Of a stretch of 44,178 nucleotides of DNA, positions 27,900-38,089 are shown in pieces. Source of the DNA: Actinomycetota bacterium (GTDB lineage: Bacteria; Actinomycetota; UBA4738; HRBIN12); assembly GCA_021325015.1 (NCBI GenBank), contig JAJPHY010000150.1:1-44178 (forward strand), given 5' to 3'. The stretch's first letter is position 1, and every line of letters begins with the position of its first letter. The notes under the pieces are model-generated. The model made no database searches. It was not told the DNA's origin and saw nothing but the letters and a program-made list of their open reading frames with translations. Both the position numbers and the translations under genes were made by a program.

Positions 27900-27913
27900 G
27901 GCAGGAGGCGGAC

Positions 27914-28588
27914 ATGCCCGTAGACGCTGTCCTCACGACGAGGGACCCCGAGGTCGACCGGCCCCCCGGCCGTCCCGCACCGAGGTCCGGAAACCGCACC
28001 AAGCGAACGAAGTGGCGGCCGGTCAAGGACCAGTCGAAGTTCGAGGCCCAGCTCGACCCCGGCTTTGCCGCGGAGATCGCGGCCGAGGTCGAGGGCGGCG
28101 AGCGGCTCCACCAGTGTATCCAGTGTGGAACGTGCAGCTCGGTCTGCCCGCTCAGCGCCTACATGGACCTGACGCCCCGCCGGCTGATCGCGATGACGCG
28201 AGCCGGCGCGCGAGACGACGTCGTGCACAGCATGACGCCCTGGGTGTGCGCGTCGTGCTACGCGTGCACGGTGGAGTGCCCGAAGCAGATCCCGATCACG
28301 GAGATCATGCACGCGCTTCGCCGCATCTCGCTCCGCGAGATCACCTATCCGAAGCGGTTCACCACCCCGGTGATGACCAAGGCGTTCGTCGACATGATCC
28401 AAGATCGCGGTCGAAGCACGGAGTCGTGGATCTCGATGAAGCTGTACCTGCGGACCAACCCGGCGCTGCTGGTCAAGAACGCCGCGATCGCCGGACGCCT
28501 GTTCCGCCAGGGACGGCTCGGAGTCAGGCGAGCGCGCATCAACGGGCGAGACGAGCTCCGCGCCCTGCTGAAGGCGGTGTCGGCATGA
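27914..28588 (+). CDS. hdrC: HdrC-like heterodisulfide reductase subunit (two 4Fe-4S motifs)
   Basis: RLHQCIQCGTCSSVCPLSAYMDLTPRRLIAM; VCASCYACTVECPKQIPITEIMHALRR. Confidence 0.88.
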   Translation: MPVDAVLTTRDPEVDRPPGRPAPRSGNRTKRTKWRPVKDQSKFEAQLDPGFAAEIAAEVEGGERLHQCIQCGTCSSVCPLSAYMDLTPRRLIAMTRAGARDDVVHSMTPWVCASCYACTVECPKQIPITEIMHALRRISLREITYPKRFTTPVMTKAFVDMIQDRGRSTESWISMKLYLRTNPALLVKNAAIAGRLFRQGRLGVRRARINGRDELRALLKAVSA

Positions 28589-29574
28589 CGACCATCACGT
28601 ACACGTACTACCCGGGCTGCTCGGCAGAGGGTGTTGGGCGTGCCTTCACGGAGTCCCTGTATGCGGTGTTCGAGCATCTGGGCACCGGGTTGAGGGAGCT
28701 GGAGGACTGGAACTGCTGTGGTGCCACCGCATGGCCTTCGGTCGATCAGAGCCAGGCGTACGCGCTCTCGGCCCGGAATCTCGCGTTGGCCGAGGAACGG
28801 GCCCCCGGCGCGGATCCGGCGGACGTGGTTGCCTCGTGCACCGGCTGTTACCGAGCGTTGCTCAAGGCCCAGGAGGCCCTCGGCGCATCGACCCCGACCT
28901 CCGACAGGCTGCGGAACGCGCTCGCCGCGATCGGACTGGACTTCCAAGGTCGGGCGCGGGTCCGTCACCCCGTGGACATCCTGCTGAACGAGATCGGCCT
29001 CGATCGGATCCGTGAGGCGGTCGTCCGGCCACTCCAGGGTGTCAGGGTCGCTTCCTATTACGGCTGCCAGCTGGTGCGGCCGTTTGCGACCTTCGACGAC
29101 CCCCGGAACCCGACGTCGATGGACCGACTGGTCGCGGCGGTGGGCGCCGAGCCCGTGGATTGGCCGCTGAAGGCGCGGTGCTGCGGCGGATCGTGTTATT
29201 GCGGTGGGCCCGTCATCGGCGCGATGCCGGAGGCCACGATGCAGCTCTCGTACGCGCTGCTGCGCGAGGCCTCCAAACGCGGCGCCGACGTCGTGGTCAC
29301 CATCTGCCCCCTGTGTGAGTTCAACCTGGAGGGGTTCCAGGGCCGGATGGCCAGGCGATTCGGCCACCCGCTGGACATGCCGACCGGGTTCCTCACCCAG
29401 CTGATGGGGATCGCCATGGGCATCGACGAGACGCGGCTGGGACTCCATCGGTTGCTGCGGTGGCGACTCCCCGAGGCCGCCGAGTCGGGACCGGCGACGG
29501 CCGGAGGACGGCCGCGCCGCGAGCCAGCTGCGGTGGGCGCATCGACCCATCCAGAGGGAGGCGGCGATGCCTGA
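28585..29574 (+). CDS. hdrB: HdrB-like heterodisulfide reductase subunit (CCG domains)
   Basis: TYYPGCSAEGVGRAFTESLYAVFEHLGTGLRELEDWNCCGATAW; ARCCGGSCYCGG; TICPLCEFNLEGFQ. Confidence 0.9.
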   Translation: MTTITYTYYPGCSAEGVGRAFTESLYAVFEHLGTGLRELEDWNCCGATAWPSVDQSQAYALSARNLALAEERAPGADPADVVASCTGCYRALLKAQEALGASTPTSDRLRNALAAIGLDFQGRARVRHPVDILLNEIGLDRIREAVVRPLQGVRVASYYGCQLVRPFATFDDPRNPTSMDRLVAAVGAEPVDWPLKARCCGGSCYCGGPVIGAMPEATMQLSYALLREASKRGADVVVTICPLCEFNLEGFQGRMARRFGHPLDMPTGFLTQLMGIAMGIDETRLGLHRLLRWRLPEAAESGPATAGGRPRREPAAVGASTHPEGGGDA

Positions 29575-31585
29575 GGGCGGGCTCAACCCCAAGGCCGTCT
29601 CGACCGACGGCGGTCCGAGGATCGGCGTGTACGTCTGTCACTGCGGCCTGAACATCGCCGGCAAGGTCGACGTGAAGGCCGTGGTCGAGTTCGCGGCATC
29701 GCTCCCGCACGTGACGGTCGCGCGCGACTACAAGTTCATGTGCTCGGACCCGGGCCAGGAGCTGATTCAGCAGGACCTGCGGGACGGTCTGGTGAACCGC
29801 GTCGTGGTGGCCTCGTGCTCGCCGCTCATGCACGAGGCCACGTTCCGCCGCGCCACGGCGGCCGGGGGGGAGAGCCCCTCGCACGTCCAGATGGCGAGCA
29901 TCCGCGAGCACGTGTCCTGGGTCACGGCGGACGGCGACGACGCGACCGAGAAGGCCAAGGCGCTCGTGGCCGGCGCGGTTCGCCGCGTGGCGCTCCACGA
30001 GGTCCTCGAGCCGAGGCAGTCCCCCGTTCGGCCCGACGTGATGGTGGTGGGCGGCGGGATCGCCGGCATCCACGCGGCGTTGACGCTCGCGGACGCCGGC
30101 AAGCACGTCTATCTGGTCGAGCGCGAGACGACCATCGGCGGCCACATGGCCAAGTTCGACAAGACGTTCCCAACGCTCGACTGCGCCGCCTGCATCCTCA
30201 CCCCGAAGATGTCGGCCGTCCGGACTCATCCGAACATCACGCTCTGGACCTACTCCGACGTCGTGAGCGTCGAGGGGTACGCGGGCGACTTCCGGGTCCG
30301 CGTGCGCCACCGTCCTCGGTACGTGCGGGAGGACCTGTGCACCGGGTGCCTCGCCTGCATCGACGCGTGCGTCCACAAGCAGGGCAAGTTCGAGGACGAG
30401 TGGAACGAGGGCCTGTCCAAGCGCAAGCCGATCTACATCCCCTTCCCACAGGCGACGCCTCCGGTCGTGGTCGTCGACCGCGAGGCGTGCATCTGGTTCA
30501 AGACCGGGAAGTGCCCGCGGACGTGCGTGGATGCGTGCGAGCGCGACGCGTTCGACTTCGAGCAGACCGAGACGTTCGACGAGGTCGAGGTCGGTGCGAT
30601 CATCCTCGCGACCGGGTACCGGACCTTCGACGCGTCCAGGATGCCCGAGTACGGGTACGGCCTCTATCCCAACGTCTACACCAGCCTGGAGGTCGAGCGC
30701 CTGCTGAACGCCGCCGGCCCGACGAACGGCGAGATCGTGCTCCGGGACGGCTCGCGCCCGCGCACCGTGGGGATCATCCACTGCGTGGGCTCGCGCGACG
30801 CCAAGCACAACCTGTGGTGCTCGAAGGTCTGCTGCATGTACTCGCTCAAGCTCGCGCACATGGTGAAGGAACGCATCGGCGCCGAGGTCTACAACTTCTA
30901 CATCGACATGCGCACGCCCGGAAAGGGCTACGAGGAGTTCTACGACAAGGTCCTCAGGGAGGGCGTGCACATGGTCCGCGGGCGCGTGGCCGGTGTGACC
31001 GACGAGGCGGCCTCGCCCGAGGAGGAGGGCCACCTGGTCATCCGCGCCGAGGATACCCTCATCGGCTCGGTCCGGCGGATCCCCGTCGACATGGTGATCC
31101 TCGCGGTCGGGATCGAGCCGCAGCCCGATGCCCAGGAAGTCCGCCGGCTGTTCAACGTCTCGTGCGGCTCGGAGGGCTTCTTCACCGAACGCCACCCGAA
31201 GCTCGCCCCCGTGTCGACGTTCACCGACGGCATCTTCCTGGCCGGTGCCTGCCAGGGCCCCAAGGACATCCCCGACAGCGTCGCGCAGGCCGGCGCGGCG
31301 GCGGCGGAGGCGCTCGCGATGATCGACCGCGGACACGTCACGCTCGAGTCGAGCACGGCGTTCATCGACGACGCGGCGTGCTCGGGCTGCAAGACCTGCG
31401 TCGGCCTCTGCCCGTTCGGCGCGATCGCGTTCGACGAGGACCGGAAGAAGGCCGCCGTCAACGAGGTGGTGTGCAAGGGGTGCGGGATCTGCGTGGGTGC
31501 GTGCCCGTCGGGCGCGGCCCAGCAGCACCTGTTCACCGACGCGCAGATCCTCTCGGAGATCGAGGGGGTGCTGGAGTATGTCTGA
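29567..31585 (+). CDS. hdrA: HdrA-like FAD/4Fe-4S subunit
   Basis: GVYVCHCGLNIAGKVDVKAVVEFA; VMVVGGGIAGIHAALTLADAGKHVYLVERETTIGGHMAKFDKTFPTLDCAACILTPKM; C-terminal ferredoxin motifs CSGCKTCVGLCPFGAI and CKGCGICVGACPSGA. Confidence 0.93.
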   Translation: MPEGGLNPKAVSTDGGPRIGVYVCHCGLNIAGKVDVKAVVEFAASLPHVTVARDYKFMCSDPGQELIQQDLRDGLVNRVVVASCSPLMHEATFRRATAAGGESPSHVQMASIREHVSWVTADGDDATEKAKALVAGAVRRVALHEVLEPRQSPVRPDVMVVGGGIAGIHAALTLADAGKHVYLVERETTIGGHMAKFDKTFPTLDCAACILTPKMSAVRTHPNITLWTYSDVVSVEGYAGDFRVRVRHRPRYVREDLCTGCLACIDACVHKQGKFEDEWNEGLSKRKPIYIPFPQATPPVVVVDREACIWFKTGKCPRTCVDACERDAFDFEQTETFDEVEVGAIILATGYRTFDASRMPEYGYGLYPNVYTSLEVERLLNAAGPTNGEIVLRDGSRPRTVGIIHCVGSRDAKHNLWCSKVCCMYSLKLAHMVKERIGAEVYNFYIDMRTPGKGYEEFYDKVLREGVHMVRGRVAGVTDEAASPEEEGHLVIRAEDTLIGSVRRIPVDMVILAVGIEPQPDAQEVRRLFNVSCGSEGFFTERHPKLAPVSTFTDGIFLAGACQGPKDIPDSVAQAGAAAAEALAMIDRGHVTLESSTAFIDDAACSGCKTCVGLCPFGAIAFDEDRKKAAVNEVVCKGCGICVGACPSGAAQQHLFTDAQILSEIEGVLEYV

Positions 31586-32126
31586 GACCGACCGCCCCTT
31601 CGAGCCCCGGATCGTGGCGTTCTTCTGCACCTGGTGCACGTACACGGCCGCCGACCTCGCCGGGATCTCGCGGATGCAGTACGCGCCAAACGTCCGGGCC
31701 ATCCGGCTCATGTGCTCGGGCCGGGTCGACCCGCAGTTCGTCCTCGCCGCGTTCCGGGACGGAGCCGACGGCGTGCTGATCGGGGGCTGCCATCCGGGGG
31801 ACTGCCACTACCAGGAGGGGAACGTCAACGCGCTCCGGCGCTTCGAGCTCCTGCGGCGCATGCTGCGCGACTTCGGAATCGAGGAGGGACGGGTTCGGCT
31901 CGAGTGGATCTCCGCCGCCGAGGGCGACAAGGTTCAGCGGGTGTGCAACGAGATGACCGAGCGGGTTCGCGCGCTCGGCCCGCTGCGGCTCGAGCCGGGA
32001 CCGCGCCGCCGTGTGGGCGTCGGAGTCGTTCCGGTCGGTGCCGCAGAGGCCGCAGCCGGCCCGGCCGCCGGTGAGGCGTCCGAGCCCGTTGGGGTCCTCG
32101 AGACGGAAGGTCGTGAGGCGCGATGA
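31578..32126 (+). CDS. mvhD: MvhD/FlpD-like hydrogenase iron-sulfur subunit
   Basis: RIVAFFCTWCTYTAADLAGISRMQYAPNVRAIRLMCSGRVDPQFVLAAFRDGADGVLIGGCHPGDCHYQEGN. Confidence 0.92.
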   Translation: MSETDRPFEPRIVAFFCTWCTYTAADLAGISRMQYAPNVRAIRLMCSGRVDPQFVLAAFRDGADGVLIGGCHPGDCHYQEGNVNALRRFELLRRMLRDFGIEEGRVRLEWISAAEGDKVQRVCNEMTERVRALGPLRLEPGPRRRVGVGVVPVGAAEAAAGPAAGEASEPVGVLETEGREAR

Positions 32127-33136
32127 CCAAGCCGAAGGTCGCGTTCTACTGGTGCGCCTCCTGCGGCGGGTGCGAGGAGGCCGTGGTCGACCTGGCCGAG
32201 GACGTGCTCGCGGTGGTGGACGCGGTCGACATCGCGTTCTGGCCGGTGGCGCTCGACTTCAAGGTGTCCGACGTGGAGGCGCTCGCTGACGGAGAGCTCG
32301 CCGCCTCGTTCGTGAACGGCGCCATCCGGACCTCCGAGCAGCGCGAGATGGCCGAGCTTCTTCGGCGGAAGTCCGCCGTCGTGGTCGCGTTCGGCGCGTG
32401 CGCGTGGCTGGGCGGCATCCCTGGTCTCGCGAACCTGTCGAGCCGGGAGTCGATCCTCGAGTTCGTCTATCGGGGCTCTCCCAGCACGTCGGACGGAGAC
32501 GGAGTCCGCCCCCAGGAGGAGACCGACGTGCCGGAGGGCCGGCTGCGCCTCCCGCACTTCGACGAGACGGTGCGCACGCTCGACCAGGTGGTCGACGTGG
32601 ACTACTACCTCCCCGGCTGCCCGCCGCCGGTGGACCTGATCCGTTCCGCGGTGACCGCGCTGGTCGAGGGTCGGCTCCCGGAGAAGGGCTCGGTCCTCGC
32701 CCCGGATGTCGCGCTCTGCGCGGAGTGCCCCCGGGCGCAGACCAAGCCGACGGACCTGAAGGTGACCCAGTTCCGACGCCCGCACGAGGTGATCGCCGAC
32801 CCCGAGACCTGTCTGCTCGCCCAAGGGCTCGTGTGTCTCGGGCCGGCCACGCGATCGGGCTGCGGTGCGCCGTGCACCGCAGCGAACATGCCCTGCACGG
32901 GCTGCATGGGCCCCACCAGCCGCGTGATCGACTACGGCGCGAAGGCGCTGTCGGCGATCGCGTCTCTGGTTGCCCCGAGCGACGAGGAGGCCGTCGGCGA
33001 GGCGGTCGATCGGCTGGTGGATCCGGTCGGCACGTTCTACCGGTACTCGCTGCCGGCGTCGCTGCTCCACCGCCGCGTCGAACGGGACGCGGCCGGGTCG
33101 AGGGGAGGTGGCCAGGGATGGGCTCGGAGATCCTGA
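32123..33136 (+). CDS. MvhG-like [NiFe] hydrogenase small subunit
   Basis: VAFYWCASCGGCEEAVVDLAEDVL; VVAFGACAWLGGIPGLAN; SGCGAPCTAANMPCTGCMGPTSRVIDYGAK. Confidence 0.9.
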   Translation: MTKPKVAFYWCASCGGCEEAVVDLAEDVLAVVDAVDIAFWPVALDFKVSDVEALADGELAASFVNGAIRTSEQREMAELLRRKSAVVVAFGACAWLGGIPGLANLSSRESILEFVYRGSPSTSDGDGVRPQEETDVPEGRLRLPHFDETVRTLDQVVDVDYYLPGCPPPVDLIRSAVTALVEGRLPEKGSVLAPDVALCAECPRAQTKPTDLKVTQFRRPHEVIADPETCLLAQGLVCLGPATRSGCGAPCTAANMPCTGCMGPTSRVIDYGAKALSAIASLVAPSDEEAVGEAVDRLVDPVGTFYRYSLPASLLHRRVERDAAGSRGGGQGWARRS

Positions 33137-34581
33137 TCGACCCGATCACCCGCCTCGAGGGGCACGGCCGGATCCATATCTTCCTCGACGACGACGGCGA
33201 GGTCGACCGCGCGTACCTCCAGATCCCCGAGCTTCGGGGCTTCGAGACGTTCGCGCGGGGACGCCGGGCCGAGGACATGCCCCAGATCACGTCGCGCATC
33301 TGCGGTGTCTGCCCCATGGCGCATCACATGGCGGGGACCAAGACGCTCGACGACCTCTACCACGTCGATCCACCGCCGGCCGCCACGAAGGTTCGGGAGA
33401 TGGTCTACGACGCGTTCATGGTGGAGGACCACGCGCTCCACTTCTTCTTCCTGGGCGGTCCGGACTTCGTCGTGGGGCCGTCGGCTCCCAAGGCCGAGCG
33501 CAACGTGCTCGGCGTGATCGGAAAGGTTGGGCTCGAGGTCGGCAAAGAGGTCATCGGAGTTCGCAAGGAGCTGCGCGGATTGATCTCCGACGCGGCCGGG
33601 AAGGTCATCCATCCGGTCTTCGGGCTGCCGGGCGGGATCTCGCAGCCGGTGTCGCCAGAGCTCCGCGACCGGTTCGCCGCGGGTGCGGCCCGCGCGGTCG
33701 AGTTCGGGAAGTTCGCGCTCCAGGTGTTCCGCGACGTGGTGCTCTCGAACCGGGAGTACGTCGATCTCGTCACGTCCGAGGCCTACACGCATCGCACCTA
33801 CTACCTGGGCCTGGTCGACGAGCGGAACCGCGTGAACTACTACGACGGGCGCCTGCGGGTGGTGGACCCGGACGGTGCGGAGCTCGTCACGTTCCCGGCC
33901 CGCGAGTATCTCGACCACGTGGCCGAGCACGTCGAGCCCTGGAGCTACCTCAAGTTCTGCTACCTGAGGGACGTGGGGTGGAAGGGCTTCACCGACGGGG
34001 TCGACAGCGGCGTGTTCGCGGTCGCGCCGCTCGCCCGCCTGAACGCGTCCGAGGGGATGTCGACGCCGGTTGCGCAGGAAGCTTACGAGGAGCTGTGCTC
34101 GACCCTCGGGGGCAAGCCGGTGCACTACACGCTCGCCACGCACTGGGCCCGCCTGGTCGAGCTCGTGAACGCGGCCGAGCGGATGGCCGAGCTCGCCGCC
34201 GACCCGGACATCACGAGCCCCGAGGTCCGGAGGATCCCGACCGAGACCCCGACCGAGGGCATCGGCGTCGTCGAGGCACCCCGCGGCACGCTGATCCACC
34301 ACTACGCCACCGACGAGCGCGGGCTGATCACGCAGGCCAACTTGATCGTCGCCACGCAGAACAACGCGGCCAGGATCGCGCTCTCGGTCGACAAGGCGGC
34401 GAAGGCGCTCGTGCACGGCGCGGAGGTCGACGAAGCGCTGCTGAACCGGGTCGAGATGGCCTTTCGCGCCTACGACCCGTGCTTCGGATGCGCGACGCAC
34501 GCGCTCCCGGGGCAGATGCCGCTGATCGTCGAGGTCCGCGACCCCTCGGGGACGCTCGTACGCGAGCTCCGTCGGGACTGA
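33118..34581 (+). CDS. MvhA-like [NiFe] hydrogenase large subunit (group 3c-like)
   Basis: IDPITRLEGHGRIHIFLDDDG; L1 SRICGVCPMAHHMA; L2 AYDPCFGCATHALPGQMP. Confidence 0.93.
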   Translation: MGSEILIDPITRLEGHGRIHIFLDDDGEVDRAYLQIPELRGFETFARGRRAEDMPQITSRICGVCPMAHHMAGTKTLDDLYHVDPPPAATKVREMVYDAFMVEDHALHFFFLGGPDFVVGPSAPKAERNVLGVIGKVGLEVGKEVIGVRKELRGLISDAAGKVIHPVFGLPGGISQPVSPELRDRFAAGAARAVEFGKFALQVFRDVVLSNREYVDLVTSEAYTHRTYYLGLVDERNRVNYYDGRLRVVDPDGAELVTFPAREYLDHVAEHVEPWSYLKFCYLRDVGWKGFTDGVDSGVFAVAPLARLNASEGMSTPVAQEAYEELCSTLGGKPVHYTLATHWARLVELVNAAERMAELAADPDITSPEVRRIPTETPTEGIGVVEAPRGTLIHHYATDERGLITQANLIVATQNNAARIALSVDKAAKALVHGAEVDEALLNRVEMAFRAYDPCFGCATHALPGQMPLIVEVRDPSGTLVRELRRD

Positions 34582-34587
34582 GGCGAG

Positions 34588-35109
34588 ATGCGCACGCTCG
34601 TGCTGGGCCTGGGCAACGAGCTCGCGGGGGACGACGCGGCCGGCCTCCTCGCGGCTCGAGCGGTGCGCGAGGACCTCGAGGGGCTCGCCGACGTGGTCGA
34701 GAGCGGGGCGTCGGGCATCGCCCTGATCGAGGAGCTCGCGGGCTACGACCGCGCGGTCGTCGTGGATGCGATCCGGACGAGCCGGCGGCCGCCGGGCGAG
34801 GTGGTCGAGCTCGACCTGAGCGACCTGGGACCCCCGGTCGCCCCGAGTCTGCACCAGGCCGGGCTTGCGGAGCTCGCGGCCGTGGCGGCTCGGCTCGGCC
34901 TGCCGTTCCCGGCGCGCACGGTGGTGATGGCCGTCGAGGTGGTGGACCCGTACACGATCGGAGGGCCGATGAGCGAACCCGTCCGGCGCGCGCTCCCCGA
35001 GCTCGCCCGGCGGATCCGCGTGCAGGTGGAGCGGTGGAGGGATGAGGACGAGGCCGGCGGGGCAGTCGGCGGCGTGGAGGAGCAAGGTGCACGACTACGA
35101 GGCCGTTGA
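34588..35109 (+). CDS. Hydrogenase maturation protease
   Basis: TLVLGLGNELAGDDAAGLLAARAV; YDRAVVVDAIRTSRRPPGEV. Confidence 0.9.
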   Translation: MRTLVLGLGNELAGDDAAGLLAARAVREDLEGLADVVESGASGIALIEELAGYDRAVVVDAIRTSRRPPGEVVELDLSDLGPPVAPSLHQAGLAELAAVAARLGLPFPARTVVMAVEVVDPYTIGGPMSEPVRRALPELARRIRVQVERWRDEDEAGGAVGGVEEQGARLRGR

Positions 35110-35443
35110 GAAGCTGATCGACCGGCTCGTCGAGGGGCTCGGCCCGTTCGATCGCATCACGCGGGTGAGGATCCGCGTGAGCCCGATCTACTCCCCCGAC
35201 GCGCTCGAGCAGGCCTTCGAGATGGTGACGAGGGACACGCCGCTCGAGGGAGCCGAGCTCGAGATCGAGGGAGCGGGCGAGCAGATGTGCCCGAGCTGCG
35301 GGGCCCGCTGGTCGCCGACGCACGACGACCTCGCCGGACCGTGGCTGGTCTGTCCGGAGTGCGCGTCGCGCACCCCGATCGAGTCGACGGGCCTCGCGGT
35401 GCTCGAGGTCGTGGACGGGCCCGCTCCGAAGACGGTTTGCTGA
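35087..35443 (+). CDS. hypA: Hydrogenase nickel incorporation protein HypA
   Basis: GTG start gives (M)HDYEAVEKLIDRLVEGL with His at position 2; zinc site CPSCGARW...CPECAS. Confidence 0.85.
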   Translation: MHDYEAVEKLIDRLVEGLGPFDRITRVRIRVSPIYSPDALEQAFEMVTRDTPLEGAELEIEGAGEQMCPSCGARWSPTHDDLAGPWLVCPECASRTPIESTGLAVLEVVDGPAPKTVC

Positions 35444-35463
35444 CCCGCGGCCGGTCCCGCGGG
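35444..35463 (+). other. GC-rich hairpin CCCGCGG-CCGGTC-CCGCGGG between hypA and hypF
   Basis: 7-bp perfect stem, 6-nt loop, directly after the hypA stop; no T-tract. Confidence 0.45.
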
Positions 35464-35525
35464 ACCTTCGGCCCGGACCGCCTCGGGTCGGGCGGCCCAC
35501 CCCAGGAGTTTGCCCCTGCGGCACG

Positions 35526-37820
35526 ATGGCCGTGATGGACGTCAGGGCACCCGACCGGACCGAACGACCGACCGCCAGGGACCTCGAGGTTCGGGGCGTC
35601 GTGCAGGGGGTGGGCTTTCGTCCGTTCGTGTGGCGGCTCGCCACCCGCCACGGGATCTCCGGCTGGGTGCGCAATCGAAGCGGCGTCGTCGAGATCCACG
35701 CCGAGGGACCCGAGCCCGCGCTCGAGGCGTTCTGCGCGGCGATCTCGGCCGAGGCCCCTCCGCTCGCTCGGGTCGAGGACGTGCGCTGGTCGTCCGGGCC
35801 GGTCCTGGATCTGTCGGGATTCGAGGTCGATCGGAGCCTGTCCGAGCCCGGAGGCGACCGGCTGGTCTCGCCCGACGTGGCCACCTGCCCGGCATGCCTG
35901 AGCGAGCTGTTCGATCCGAACGACCGCCGGTATCGCTACCCGTTCATCAACTGCACCGATTGCGGCCCCCGGTTCACCATCATCGAGAGCCTCCCCTACG
36001 ACCGCGAGCGGACCAGCATGCGCGCGTTTCCGCTGTGCGAGGACTGCCGGCGCGAGTACCTGGACCCCTCGAACCGCCGTTTCCACGCCGAGCCGGTCGC
36101 CTGCCCGGCGTGCGGGCCAACGCTCGAGCTGCGGGACGCCGGCTGGAGGCCGGTCGATGGCGATCCGATCGTGGAGGCGGCCTCGCTCCTGCGTCGCGGC
36201 GGGATCGTCGCGGTGAAGGGCCTCGGAGGGTTCCACCTCGCGTGCGACGCGACGAACGACCGCGTGGTCCACGCGCTCCGCGTTCGCAAGGAGAGGCCCG
36301 ACAAGCCGTTCGCCGTCATGGTCGCCGACGTCGAGCAGGCGCGCGAGCTGTTCGAGCTCACGCCCGAGGAGATCGCGCTGCTCGCCTCGCCGGCCGCCCC
36401 GATCGTGCTGGTTCGCGATCTCGGCCGTCTCGCCCCGTCGGTCGCGCCCGGGCACCGGCGCCAGGGCGCGATGCTTCCCTCCACGCCGCTGCACCACCTG
36501 CTGCTGCGGGAGGCGGGGGTCCCGCTGGTCATGACCAGCGGGAACCGGAGCGAGGAGCCGATCTGCACCGGAAACGAGGAGGCGCGCGAGCGCTTGTCGG
36601 GGGTCGCGGACGCCTTCCTCGTCCACGATCGCGAGATCGTCTCCCGCTACGACGACTCGGTCGCCCACGTGTGGAGGGGCGGGCCGGCGCTGCTGCGACG
36701 GGCCAGGAGCTTCGCCCCCTCGCCGCTGGAGCTGCCGGCGCGCGTCCGGCCCACGCTCGGGACCGGCGCGATGCTGAACGGCACCTTCTGCCTCGCGAGC
36801 GGAACCCGCGCGTTTCTCTCCCAGCACATCGGCGACCTCGACACGGAGGAGGCCATGCGAGCCTACGCCGATGCGCTCGATCGCTACCGGTCCGTCTTCG
36901 GCCTCGATCCGGAGGTGGTCGCCCACGACCTGCACCCGGACTTCGCCACGACCCGGTTCGCCGAGGAGACCGGGCTGCCGCGCCTGGCGGTGCAGCACCA
37001 CCACGCGCATATCGCATCGGTCATGGCCGAGCACGGCCTCGGGGGGCCGGTGATCGGGGTCGCGGTCGACGGCTTCGGCCTCGGCGAGGACGGGACGATC
37101 TGGGGTGGGGAGTTCCTCGTGTGCGACTGGGGCCGGGCGGAGCGGCTGGGTCACCTCCGTACGGTTCGCCAGCCCGGCGGGGACGCCGCCGTTCGGCACC
37201 CGTGGCGGATGGCGCTCGCCCACGCGGCCGACGCCGGATGCCTCGGCGAGGCGCGATCCCTGATGCCGGAGCGCGACGACGAGGTGGGGGTGGTGAGCGG
37301 GCAGATCCGCTCCGGGCTCGCCTCGCCGCTCACGAGCTCGATGGGGCGGCTGTTCGATGCGGTCTCGGCGCTCGCCTGGGTCTGCCGGGAGGCGACGTAT
37401 GAAGGCCAGCCGGCGATGCTGCTCGAGCAGGCCGCCGAGCCCGCGGACGCGCCCGGGTACCCGGTCCGCATGGACCTGCTCGACGGGCGGCTCATCGTCG
37501 ACACGCGCCCGATCGTCGCCGGCGTGGTGCAGGACCTCCGAGGCGGGGTGCCCGTCGGGCGCGTGTCGTGGCGGTTCCACCGGAGCGTGGCCCAGGCGAT
37601 CGAGCTCGCGTGCGCCCGGATCCGCTCCTCCACGGGACTGGATCGGGTCTGCCTCGGAGGCGGCGTCTTCCAGAACGCGCTCCTCGTGGACGAGGCGGTC
37701 GGCCGCCTGGAGGCGCTCGGGTTCTCCGTGTTCGTCCCCCAGCAAGTTCCCGCCGGCGACGGGGGGATCGCGCTCGGACAGGTGCTCGTCGCGCACGCGC
37801 GGATGGGAGGCGAGGGCTGA
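35526..37820 (+). CDS. hypF: Carbamoyltransferase HypF
   Basis: Acylphosphatase motif [14 protein letters not shown]; zinc motifs [33 protein letters not shown] and CEDCRREY...CPACG; YrdC-like and kinase-like C-terminus ([14 protein letters not shown]). Confidence 0.96.
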   Translation: MAVMDVRAPDRTERPTARDLEVRGVVQGVGFRPFVWRLATRHGISGWVRNRSGVVEIHAEGPEPALEAFCAAISAEAPPLARVEDVRWSSGPVLDLSGFEVDRSLSEPGGDRLVSPDVATCPACLSELFDPNDRRYRYPFINCTDCGPRFTIIESLPYDRERTSMRAFPLCEDCRREYLDPSNRRFHAEPVACPACGPTLELRDAGWRPVDGDPIVEAASLLRRGGIVAVKGLGGFHLACDATNDRVVHALRVRKERPDKPFAVMVADVEQARELFELTPEEIALLASPAAPIVLVRDLGRLAPSVAPGHRRQGAMLPSTPLHHLLLREAGVPLVMTSGNRSEEPICTGNEEARERLSGVADAFLVHDREIVSRYDDSVAHVWRGGPALLRRARSFAPSPLELPARVRPTLGTGAMLNGTFCLASGTRAFLSQHIGDLDTEEAMRAYADALDRYRSVFGLDPEVVAHDLHPDFATTRFAEETGLPRLAVQHHHAHIASVMAEHGLGGPVIGVAVDGFGLGEDGTIWGGEFLVCDWGRAERLGHLRTVRQPGGDAAVRHPWRMALAHAADAGCLGEARSLMPERDDEVGVVSGQIRSGLASPLTSSMGRLFDAVSALAWVCREATYEGQPAMLLEQAAEPADAPGYPVRMDLLDGRLIVDTRPIVAGVVQDLRGGVPVGRVSWRFHRSVAQAIELACARIRSSTGLDRVCLGGGVFQNALLVDEAVGRLEALGFSVFVPQQVPAGDGGIALGQVLVAHARMGGEG

Positions 37821-38089
37821 TGTGCCTCGGGGTGCCGGGCAAGGTGGTCGAGGTCTTCGAGGAGGACGGGCTGCGGATGGGCCTGGTGGACTTCGGCGGT
37901 ATCAAGCGCAAGGCGTGCCTCGCGTACGAGCCGGACGTCGACGTCGGCAGCTACGTCGTGATCCACGTCGGCTTCGCGATCTCGGTGGTGGACGAGGAGG
38001 AGGCCCGGCGCGCCTACGAGCTGCTGGCCGAGATGGGCAACCTCGAGGGGATCGACCTGCCGCAGGATCCCGAGGGGGTGCGCGAGTGA
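37820..38089 (+). CDS. hypC: Hydrogenase assembly chaperone HypC
   Basis: [34 protein letters not shown]. Confidence 0.95.
   Translation: MCLGVPGKVVEVFEEDGLRMGLVDFGGIKRKACLAYEPDVDVGSYVVIHVGFAISVVDEEEARRAYELLAEMGNLEGIDLPQDPEGVRE

Noticed and set aside
28585-31585. Selenocysteine (in-frame TGA) in Hdr/Mvh subunits
   Set aside because: The expected positions carry Cys and ORFs end at sensible places; no readable extension past a TGA was identified.
29393-31711. 772-aa antisense ORF opposite hdrA
   Set aside because: Shadow ORF of HdrA; no recognisable motifs.
33037-35085. 682-aa minus-strand ORF over the MvhA-like gene
   Set aside because: Shadow of a conserved hydrogenase large subunit; no independent evidence.
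35157-37796. 879-aa antisense ORF opposite hypA/hypF
   Set aside because: Low-complexity, His/Arg/Asp-rich translation typical of the antisense frame of high-GC genes; the plus strand encodes unmistakable HypA and HypF.
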